Source: Oscillospiraceae bacterium
GTDB taxonomy: Bacteria; Bacillota; Clostridia; Oscillospirales; Oscillospiraceae
Length of the DNA stretch: 16,192 nt
Direction of reading: 5' to 3'
Assembly: GCA_904501855.1 (NCBI GenBank)
Contig: CAJGCI010000028.1
Location: 1 to 16,192 of the forward strand
Positions 6,544 to 12,855 of this stretch are shown here, one piece after another. The notes beneath the pieces are model-generated. The model saw only the letters and a program-made list of their open reading frames with translations. It did not search any database and was not told where the DNA came from. Position numbers and translations under genes: made by a program. Position 1 is the stretch's first letter; the number at the start of each line of letters is the position of its first letter.

Positions 6544-8376
6544 TCAGGCGGTCTCCTCAAACTGGCTGTTGTACAGTTCCGCATAGAAACCGTTCTTTGC
6601 CAGCAGTTCCTCGTGAGAGCCCTGTTCCACGATGTCCCCGTGATTGAGGACCAGGATCTTGTCCGCCGAACGGATGGTGGACAGGCGGTGGGCAATGACG
6701 AAGGAGGTGCGTCCCTTCATGAGATTGCTCATGGCGGCCTGGATCAGATGCTCGGTACGGGTGTCCACGGAGGAGGTGGCCTCGTCCAGGATCAGGATCT
6801 TCCGGTCCGCCAGGATGGCCCGGGCGATGGTGATGAGCTGCTTCTGACCGGCGGAGACGTTGGTGCCGTCCTCATTGATCTTCATCTGGTAACCGCCGGG
6901 CAGGGTGCGGATGAAGTGATCCGCGTGGGCCGCCTTGGCGGCTTTCCTTACTTCCTCATCCGTGGCATCCAGACGTCCGTAACGTATGTTCTCCATAATG
7001 GTATCGTTGAACAGCCAGGTGTCCTGAAGGACCATGCCGAATCCGGTGCGCAAACCGTCCCGGTCGAAGGACCGCACGTCATGGCCGTCCAGCAGGATGG
7101 CGCCGCTGTTGACGTCATAGAACCGCATCAGCAGCTTGACCAGCGTGGTCTTGCCGGCACCGGTGGGTCCGACGATGGCGATCATCTGGCCCTGCTGCAC
7201 TTCGCAGCTGAAATCGTGGATGACCGGCGTGTCCTCGGAGTATCCGAACCGGACGTGGTCGAAGGTGACCTGACCGGTGATGGATTCGGGGTCCGCCGGA
7301 TCCTCGGCAAAGCGGACCTCGTCGGGCTGCTCCATGAACTCAAAGATCCGTTCCGCGGCAGCCACCATGGACTGCATCATGTTGCTGACCTGCGCCAGCT
7401 GGGTGATGGGCTGGGTAAAGCGTTTCACATACTGAACGAAGGAAACGATATCGCCGACTTGAATGGTTCCTCGGGCAGCCAGGATGGAGCCGGAGATGGC
7501 CACGGCCACATAGCCGATGTTGGCCACCAGGTTCAGGATGGGCATCATCAGACCGGACAGGAACTGGGATTTCCAGCCTGCGGTATACAGGGTATGGTTG
7601 GTCTTCTCGAAGGACCGGATCTCGTTTTCCTCCTGATGGAAGGCGGTGACGACATCATGTCCGGAGAAGGTCTCCTCGATCTGGCCGTTGATCTTGCCCA
7701 GATAGTCCTGCTGCTGTTTGAAATACTTCTGGGAGTGCTTGACGATGATCAGCACCAGAATGGCAGACAGGGGAATGATGATCAGGGAGATCCAGGTCAT
7801 GACACCGGAGATGGAGAACATCATGATCAGCACGCCCACCAGGGTCACAAAGGATGTGATGAACGTGGTGATGGACTGGTTCAGGGAAGAGCCCAGAGTG
7901 TCCACATCGTTGGTGATGCGGGACTGGATGTCGCCGATCTGGTTGGATTCAAAGTAGGCCAGAGGCATCCGGTTGATCTTTTCCGCGATCTCCTTGCGCA
8001 TCTGATAGGTCATCTTCTGGGTCAGGTTCGTCATGATCCAGCCCTGCAGGAACGACAGCAGCGCGGAGATGACGTACAGCATCAGAAGGATGCTGAGGAT
8101 CCTGCCCAGCGCCATATAGTCGATGCCGCCGGTGCCCTGCAGCTTGGCCATGAGTCCCTTGAACAGCTCCGTGGTGGCGCTGCCCAGGATCTTTGGTCCG
8201 ATGACATGAAAGACCGTGGAGCCCACGGCAAAGATCATGACCAGGATGATGGCGATGCGGTAAGGCGCGATATAGCGAAGAAGCTTCCGGACGGTGCCTT
8301 TAAAGTCCTTCGCCTTGTCCGGAATGGCTCCGGGACCCGGGCCGTGAGGGCCGCGTCTTCTGTTGTTTTCAGCCAT
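6544..8376 (-). CDS. ABC exporter half-transporter B (permease-ATPase), catalytically competent Walker B
   Basis: A 610-residue type IV ABC exporter half with its membrane domain at about residues 35-330 and ATPase domain at about 365-605. Walker A is GPTGAGKTT (403-411), Walker B is ILILDE with catalytic Glu532, and the switch His is 563. The signature is altered to VSAGQ (507-511) where the norm is LSGGQ. With the partner's defects this predicts a heterodimer with one true ATP site, made of this Walker A/B and the partner's SGGQ, as in LmrCD or TmrAB-type exporters. ATG 8376 is chosen over an in-frame GTG at 8385 because AGGAGG (8385-8390) lies 8 bases upstream and covers that GTG. It overlaps the upstream gene by 8 bases. 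The N terminus is Arg/Gly/Pro-rich. The likely function is drug, lipid or peptide export; the substrate is unknown. Confidence 0.94.
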   Translation of the reverse strand: MAENNRRRGPHGPGPGAIPDKAKDFKGTVRKLLRYIAPYRIAIILVMIFAVGSTVFHVIGPKILGSATTELFKGLMAKLQGTGGIDYMALGRILSILLMLYVISALLSFLQGWIMTNLTQKMTYQMRKEIAEKINRMPLAYFESNQIGDIQSRITNDVDTLGSSLNQSITTFITSFVTLVGVLIMMFSISGVMTWISLIIIPLSAILVLIIVKHSQKYFKQQQDYLGKINGQIEETFSGHDVVTAFHQEENEIRSFEKTNHTLYTAGWKSQFLSGLMMPILNLVANIGYVAVAISGSILAARGTIQVGDIVSFVQYVKRFTQPITQLAQVSNMMQSMVAAAERIFEFMEQPDEVRFAEDPADPESITGQVTFDHVRFGYSEDTPVIHDFSCEVQQGQMIAIVGPTGAGKTTLVKLLMRFYDVNSGAILLDGHDVRSFDRDGLRTGFGMVLQDTWLFNDTIMENIRYGRLDATDEEVRKAAKAAHADHFIRTLPGGYQMKINEDGTNVSAGQKQLITIARAILADRKILILDEATSSVDTRTEHLIQAAMSNLMKGRTSFVIAHRLSTIRSADKILVLNHGDIVEQGSHEELLAKNGFYAELYNSQFEETA

Positions 8377-10591
8377 GGACAGCACCTCCTTTCAGTTCTT
8401 CTTCCGACAGCTGGGATTCGGCGATCTCCCGGTAGGTGCCGCAGGTCTGCAGCAGCTCGCTGTGGGTGCCGAGCCCCGTCATCCGTCCCTCATCCATGAC
8501 CACGATCTGGTCGGCATGAAGGATGGTGGAGATGCGCTGTGCCACGATGATCACGGTGGTGTTGCCCAGCTCCTCTTTCAGCTGGCGGCGCAGCGCCACG
8601 TCCGTCTTGTAGTCCAGTGCGGAGAAGGAGTCATCGAACAGCATGATCTTCGGCTTCTTTGCCAGGGCGCGGGCGATGGAGAGACGCTGCTTCTGACCGC
8701 CGGAGACGTTGGTGCCGCCCTGTGCGATCTCGTCCTCATAACCCTTTTCCTTGTCCGCGATGAAGTCCGCGGCCTGGGCGATGGCGGCGGCCTGCTTCAT
8801 ATCCTCATCGGAGATCCCCTCTCCGCCGTATTTCAGGTTGGATTCGATGGTGCCGGAGAAGAGGAAGCCCTTCTGGGGCACATAGCCCAGTTCGGAGCGG
8901 AGCTTTCCGAGGGAGAGCTCGCGGATGTCGGTGCCGTCCAGTGTGATGGAGCCGTCAGTGACATCATAGAACCGGGGGATCAGATTGAGCACCGTGCTCT
9001 TGCCGCATCCGGTGGACCCGATGATGGCGGTGGTGGTGCCGGGACGGGCCGTGAAGGAGATGTGGCTGACGGTATCCTCTTCCGCGTCCGGATAATGGAA
9101 GGACACGTCATGGAAGGTCAGAACGCCCTCCACCTGTTCCATCTGTTCATCCTTCGTCCGGGAGGGATCCTGGATGGAGACATCCGAATCCAGCACTTCC
9201 GCCACACGTCCGGCGGAGACCACGGCACGGGGGAGCACGATGGCGATCATGGCCAGCATGAGGAAGCTCATGACGATGACCATGGAGTAGGTGAGGAACG
9301 CGGTCATCTCGCCAACCTGCATCACGCCCTGATCCACGCGGTGTGCCGCCACCCAGACGATGAGGACGGACACGCCGTTCATGATGAGCATCATGAAGGG
9401 GCTCATGATGGTCATGACGCGGTTGGTGAACAGCTGCGTGGCATAGAGATCATGGTTGGCCTTGTCGAAACGGGCCTCCTCGTGCTCTTCCCGGGAGAAG
9501 GCACGGATGGGCATGATGCCGCTGAGCATCTCCCGGGAGACCAGATTGACACGGTCCACCAGGGTCTGCATGATCTTGAATTTGGGAATGACGATGGCTC
9601 CGAGGATGCCCACACAGGTGAGGAGCAGCGCCACGGCCAGGATGATGATCCAGCCCATTCCCGTGGCGGTGTGGAGCACCATGACGATGCCGCCGAAGGC
9701 CAGGATGGGGGAGTAGAGCACCATCCGCAGGAACATGACGATGAGTACCTGGATCTGCGTGATGTCGTTGGTGCAGCGGGTGATGAGGGAGGCCGTGGAG
9801 AACTTTACCATCTCCGCATTGGAGAAGGAAGTGACCTTCCGGAATGCCTCGGCCCGGAGATCCCGTCCCACTTTGGAAGAGACCCGGGCGGCGATGAGAC
9901 TGATGAGGATGGAGAACACCATCATCAGCACGCTCAGCGCCAGCATCTTGAATCCCACGCTCCACAGATAGGAGCGCTGGATCTTCGTCAGGTCCAGGCC
10001 CTGTGCCTCGTATTCCTGACCCACATACATGACGGCCATCTGTTTTTTATAGGTATCCTCCATGCTGCGGAACTGTTCCGCAACCGGAGCGGTCATGGCA
10101 GTGATCTGTTCTCTCGGGATGGTCCCGTCGGAAAGACCCTGCCGGATCTCCTCCGGCGAGGGCATGTTCTCCGGCATCATCGCGGCGGAATCCGTTTTCA
10201 TCCCCTCGACGCCGGCCAGTCCGGGGCTGTCACTGTCATAATTCTGCATGGCGTAGAGAACGCTCTCGGCGGTCATCAGCGCGTTGTTCAGGGCGTCGTG
10301 GTCGACGCCGTCTTTCAGTTTCCGGATCCCGGCATCGTCCGCCGGGGAGTAGGAATTCTCCGTCAGCGCCGCTTCCTCGTCGGTCATGAACAGTTCCAGC
10401 GCCGTCAGAGAATCCTGACGGACGGTATCCATGACGCCGTCCGGGATGCCCTTCTGCTGGATGCCCACGTTCAGGATATTGCCGGTGTAGGTGGGAAGCC
10501 CCAGATCACAGAAGGTCTGGCCGATGAGCAGCAGGACCACCACAAAGATCCAGAACCAGTGTCCTTTCAGAAATCGTGCAATGTGTTTCAA
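8369..10591 (-). CDS. ABC exporter half-transporter A with large extracytoplasmic insert and degenerate ATP site
   Basis: A 740-residue half-transporter, about 150 longer than usual because residues 44-205 between the first two membrane helices form a large, mostly acidic extracytoplasmic segment. Such inserts occur in related Bacillota heterodimeric exporters. Walker A is GSTGCGKST (525-533) and the signature NVSGGQ (628-633) is normal. However, Walker B reads LFDD with Asp654 in place of the catalytic Glu, and the switch His is Gln685. This subunit therefore supplies the degenerate site's Walker motifs and the working site's signature. The start is TTG at 10591, supported by AAAGGAGG (10603-10610) 11 bases upstream; no ATG fits as well. 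The TTG overlaps the marR stop as TTGA, suggesting coupled translation. It is the second gene of the marR operon. Confidence 0.93.
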   Translation of the reverse strand: MKHIARFLKGHWFWIFVVVLLLIGQTFCDLGLPTYTGNILNVGIQQKGIPDGVMDTVRQDSLTALELFMTDEEAALTENSYSPADDAGIRKLKDGVDHDALNNALMTAESVLYAMQNYDSDSPGLAGVEGMKTDSAAMMPENMPSPEEIRQGLSDGTIPREQITAMTAPVAEQFRSMEDTYKKQMAVMYVGQEYEAQGLDLTKIQRSYLWSVGFKMLALSVLMMVFSILISLIAARVSSKVGRDLRAEAFRKVTSFSNAEMVKFSTASLITRCTNDITQIQVLIVMFLRMVLYSPILAFGGIVMVLHTATGMGWIIILAVALLLTCVGILGAIVIPKFKIMQTLVDRVNLVSREMLSGIMPIRAFSREEHEEARFDKANHDLYATQLFTNRVMTIMSPFMMLIMNGVSVLIVWVAAHRVDQGVMQVGEMTAFLTYSMVIVMSFLMLAMIAIVLPRAVVSAGRVAEVLDSDVSIQDPSRTKDEQMEQVEGVLTFHDVSFHYPDAEEDTVSHISFTARPGTTTAIIGSTGCGKSTVLNLIPRFYDVTDGSITLDGTDIRELSLGKLRSELGYVPQKGFLFSGTIESNLKYGGEGISDEDMKQAAAIAQAADFIADKEKGYEDEIAQGGTNVSGGQKQRLSIARALAKKPKIMLFDDSFSALDYKTDVALRRQLKEELGNTTVIIVAQRISTILHADQIVVMDEGRMTGLGTHSELLQTCGTYREIAESQLSEEELKGGAVHG

Positions 10592-11058
10592 TGTCCCAGC
10601 GTCCTCCTTTCCACAGATGATTCCGGCAGGTCTTCCCGTTCCAGAAGATCGGAAAAGATCCCGGTCAGGCGCACCAGCTCCCGGGCGTCCTCTTCGCCCA
10701 TGGCCTGAAAGATGCGGTCAAAACAGAAATTGTTGGACGCATCCAGCCGTGCGGCGCGGTCCATGCCGCTGGAAGTCAGCTCCACGCGGAGGGACCGGCG
10801 GTCGCTGGGATCCGCCGTGCGGCGGATCAGACCTTCCTTCTCCAGCTGCCGCAGGCAGCGGGAGAGAGCCGTGGGACTGATGTTGCTGCAGCGGCCCAGT
10901 TCCTTGACGCGCATGGCGTTCTCGTCGGCGCTGCGGTAATACATGCTCAGCAGGATCATGTCGCTGTGGTGGACCCCGCCCATATCCCGGGACCTCAGAC
11001 AGCGATGGATCTTCCGAAGGCTGGGCATAAACTGCTTCTGCAGTACAAACTGATCCAT
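10588..11058 (-). CDS. MarR-family transcriptional regulator of the ABC exporter operon
   Basis: A 156-residue winged-helix protein of normal MarR length. The recognition helix region reads NISPTALSRCLRQLEKEGLIRR, and the wing carries DPSDRRSLRVELTSSG, the classic MarR DxRxxxxxLT pattern. Flanking helices would form the dimer interface. Start ATG 11058 has AAGGAG (11065-11070) 6 bases upstream; an upstream in-frame start at 11094 lies inside the operator region and lacks a site. It is the first gene of the operon and its stop overlaps the start of the first exporter gene, a common arrangement for a MarR repressor controlling its own efflux pump. Inverted repeats just downstream of the -10 suggest autorepression relieved by a ligand, probably an exported compound. 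The ligand cannot be read from the sequence. Confidence 0.92.
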   Translation of the reverse strand: MDQFVLQKQFMPSLRKIHRCLRSRDMGGVHHSDMILLSMYYRSADENAMRVKELGRCSNISPTALSRCLRQLEKEGLIRRTADPSDRRSLRVELTSSGMDRAARLDASNNFCFDRIFQAMGEEDARELVRLTGIFSDLLEREDLPESSVERRTLGH

Positions 11059-11095
11059 AACAGTCTCCTTTCGGAAAACAAATACCGCCGTCAAT

Positions 11096-11119
11096 TGTTA
11101 ACATAGGTTAATAATTAAC
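11096..11119. promoter_or_regulatory. Candidate MarR operator: two adjacent palindromes
   Basis: GTTAATAATTAAC (11107-11119) is a perfect 13-bp palindrome, and TGTTAACA (11096-11103) is a perfect 8-bp palindrome four bases away. Both lie just downstream of the marR -10, at and after the expected transcription start, where a bound repressor would block initiation. The link to MarR is inferred from position and symmetry. Confidence 0.55.
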
Positions 11120-11129
11120 AGCAGACTCT

Positions 11130-11157
11130 ATTCTAACAGATTCCCGCCCGCCGTCAA
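11130..11157 (-). promoter_or_regulatory. Promoter of the marR-ABC exporter operon
   Basis: On the minus strand, TTGACG (11152-11157) is 16 bases from TAGAAT (11130-11135), preceded by TGT as an extended -10. Predicted transcription starts near 11123, directly beside the palindromes at 11096-11119. It is the only promoter I see for the three-gene operon. Confidence 0.75.
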
Positions 11158-11295
11158 TACCAGAGACAGCGCTTTCACGGATTGTTTACGGCGATGGGAA
11201 AAACTGGAGATCCTTCGCCCCGACCCTGCGCCCCGGAAGAAGGCGGCGTCCACGGAAAAACGGAGCGGAGACCGGTGTTTTTTTAGGGAGAGCAT
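11158..11295. other. Intergenic stretch without a recognisable gene
   Basis: The gap between marR and the downstream dehydrogenase gene is 331 bases. After removing the marR promoter and operator and the downstream promoter candidate, about 140 bases of GC-rich DNA remain with a seven-T run at 11278-11284. I find no coding frame with a ribosome site, no clear terminator stem before the T run, and no known RNA. Confidence 0.5.
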
Positions 11296-11325
11296 CTGTA
11301 CTTTAAAGCGGAAATAGTTTATGAT
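11296..11325 (+). promoter_or_regulatory. Weak candidate promoter of the glycerol-1-phosphate dehydrogenase gene
   Basis: TATGAT (11320-11325) matches the -10 consensus in five of six positions. The -35 region is poor (CTGTAC at 11296-11301, 18-base spacer). The rest of the leader up to the start at 11390 is AT-rich and shows no strong structure. Confidence 0.4.
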
Positions 11326-11389
11326 AGTACCATTAATAGATCTATGTTTGTGTAGCAAAGAAATAAAAAAGAAATGGAGATCAAAAAGT

Positions 11390-12634
11390 ATGATTCTTGA
11401 TTGCAGTAAGTACGTTGGACCGTGCAAATGTGGCAGAACCCATACGCTGGAGACCGAGAAGGTCGTCGTTGAGTATGGCGCCACTGCAAACTTCGAACAG
11501 TACATGGCCGATGTCGGTCTGGCCGACAAGCGCCGCGTCGTCGTCTACGACTCCAACATTTATGAACTGACCCAGGGCAAACACGTCAAAGCCGATCAGG
11601 AGATCGTTCTCCCCGCACAGGGACTTCGTTCCGAAGACATCATCATCGAGAAGATGATGGAAGATCTGGACAATCCGGAAGTCATCGTGGCTTACGGTGC
11701 CGGCACCATCATGGACTTTGGCAGATATCCCGCCTACAAACTGGGCATCCCCTTCGTGGCCATCCCCACTCTGGCAAGCTCCGACGGTTTCACCGCCAAC
11801 ATCTGCTCCGTCATCATCGACGGCCAGAAGAAGTCCATCCCCATGAAGGCTCCCACTCTGGTGGTGGCGGATCTGGATATAATCAAGGGCGCACCCAAGA
11901 GACTGGTCGTCAGCGGTGTCAACGACATCCTTTCCAAATACATCTCCCTCACCGACTGGCGCATCGCCAATCTGGTGGATGATGAGTATTTCTGCCCCAT
12001 GGTGGCAGATCTTGCCGAGCACGCACTGGGCATCATGCGCACCGCTGCCGATAAGATGGCAGAGACCGGTGAAGTGGACTGCGAGGCCATGACCATGGCA
12101 CAGATGGAAAGCGGCCTGACCATGGCTCTTCTGAACCATTCCCGTGCCGCCTCCGGTGCCGAGCACCTGATGGCCCACCTCGTGGAGATGCAGCCGCCCC
12201 GATTTGAAGGCGCAGAAGGCATCCACGGCGAATGTGTCGGCGTCGGCACGTTCCTGTGCTGCCAGGAATACCACAAGCTGGCAACCATGACTCCGGAAGC
12301 CGTTCCCTTTGAGCCGCTGTCCGAGGAATGGGTCCGTGAGAAATTCGGCGACCGTCTGGCACCGGGCATCATGAAGGAGAATGAGGATGACGTTCTCGGA
12401 ACCTTCGATCCCCAGAACATCGTGGATCACTGGCCGGAGATCGTGGACCTCATCAACCAGATCCCCTCCGTGGAGGAACTGGAAGGCCTGTATAAAGCCA
12501 TCGGCTCCAAGTATCTGCCGGAGCATATCGGCATCGATCCCGCACTGCGGGACGAGATGCTCCCCATCTCCGCTGCCATCCGCAACCGTCTGACCCTGGT
12601 CCGGATGATGCGCGTACTGAAGTTCCCCGAATAA
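11390..12634 (+). CDS. sn-Glycerol-1-phosphate dehydrogenase (AraM/EgsA family)
   Basis: Predicted to reduce dihydroxyacetone phosphate to sn-glycerol-1-phosphate with NAD(P)H, the backbone precursor of archaeal-type ether lipids and, in Bacillus with PcrB, of heptaprenylglyceryl phosphate. The 414-residue protein has the dinucleotide-binding YGAGTIMDFGRY segment (102-112), PTLASSDGFTAN (126-136), and the metal-ligand pattern of the iron-alcohol-dehydrogenase/dehydroquinate-synthase fold: Asp179 in SGVNDILSK, His259 in SGAEHLMAH and His279 in EGIHGECVG. The N terminus carries C-x(6)-C-x-CG-xx-H (Cys5, 12, 14, His18), a cysteine cluster also seen in some bacterial homologues. ATG 11390 is chosen because GGAGA (11376-11380) is 9 bases upstream; the frame stays open to 11321 but lacks a site there. 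No arabinose or prenyltransferase gene is adjacent, so the pathway partner lies elsewhere. Confidence 0.9.
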   Translation: MILDCSKYVGPCKCGRTHTLETEKVVVEYGATANFEQYMADVGLADKRRVVVYDSNIYELTQGKHVKADQEIVLPAQGLRSEDIIIEKMMEDLDNPEVIVAYGAGTIMDFGRYPAYKLGIPFVAIPTLASSDGFTANICSVIIDGQKKSIPMKAPTLVVADLDIIKGAPKRLVVSGVNDILSKYISLTDWRIANLVDDEYFCPMVADLAEHALGIMRTAADKMAETGEVDCEAMTMAQMESGLTMALLNHSRAASGAEHLMAHLVEMQPPRFEGAEGIHGECVGVGTFLCCQEYHKLATMTPEAVPFEPLSEEWVREKFGDRLAPGIMKENEDDVLGTFDPQNIVDHWPEIVDLINQIPSVEELEGLYKAIGSKYLPEHIGIDPALRDEMLPISAAIRNRLTLVRMMRVLKFPE

Positions 12635-12660
12635 CCGGAACAGCAAACAGAATCACCCGG

Positions 12661-12693
12661 GAGGGACCTGAATCTCAGGTCCCTCTCTTTTTT
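12661..12693 (+). terminator. Intrinsic terminator after the glycerol-1-phosphate dehydrogenase gene
   Basis: A perfect 11-bp stem pairs GAGGGACCTGA (12661-12671) with TCAGGTCCCTC (12675-12685) around a 3-base loop, followed by TCTTTTTT (12686-12693). Confidence 0.93.
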
Positions 12694-12705
12694 ATGCGCC
12701 GGCAC

Positions 12706-12739
12706 CGTCCGAACGGAGCATTTTTTGTTTCGGACATGG
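12706..12739 (+). repeat. First copy of a 15-bp repeat with imperfect hairpin
   Basis: CGTCCGAACGGAGCA (12706-12720) is identical to 12814-12828. Here it can pair GTCCGAA (12707-12713) with TTCGGAC (near 12729-12735) around a T-rich loop. It lies between the dehydrogenase terminator and the feo promoter. Confidence 0.75.
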
Positions 12740-12758
12740 AAAAACCTCCAAAAAAGTA

Positions 12759-12787
12759 TTCCTTTCCTAACAATGTTAGGTTATAAT
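12759..12787 (+). promoter_or_regulatory. feo promoter
   Basis: A perfect TATAAT is at 12782-12787. The -35 position (TTCCTT, 12759-12764, 17 bases upstream) is weak. A 15-bp palindrome fills most of the spacer and abuts the -10, so a bound repressor would directly block RNA polymerase. Confidence 0.75.
12766..12780. promoter_or_regulatory. Candidate DtxR/IdeR-type operator in the feo promoter
   Basis: CCTAACAATGTTAGG is a perfect 15-bp palindrome around a single central A. It resembles the TTAGGTTAG...CTAACCTAA class recognised by DtxR/IdeR iron-dependent repressors and sits in the promoter spacer of a ferrous-iron transporter. Regulator identity is inferred; Fur is less likely because the GATAATGATAATC pattern is absent. 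Confidence 0.65.
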
Positions 12788-12813
12788 AGCACTACGATAA
12801 AATGATTAAAAAT

Positions 12814-12841
12814 CGTCCGAACGGAGCAGTTCCTTCGGACG
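12814..12841 (+). repeat. Second copy of the 15-bp repeat, forming a leader hairpin before feoAB
   Basis: The same CGTCCGAACGGAGCA (12814-12828) is completed here by TCCTTCGGACG (12831-12841) into an 11-bp stem with one bulged C and a 5-base loop. It lies in the feo 5' leader, four bases before the AGGAG ribosome site, so it could affect RNA stability or translation. Confidence 0.75.
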
Positions 12842-12855
12842 GGTAGGAGAACCTT

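Noticed and set aside
6520..8499. 659-codon plus-strand frame across the ABC half-transporter B
   Set aside because: Shadow of the minus-strand exporter; it is full of His/Asp/Gly runs, starts in the terminator, and has no homologous motif.
11220..11284. Intrinsic terminator at the seven-T run before the dehydrogenase gene
   Set aside because: No stem of more than about four continuous pairs directly precedes the Ts, and no gene on the plus strand ends upstream.
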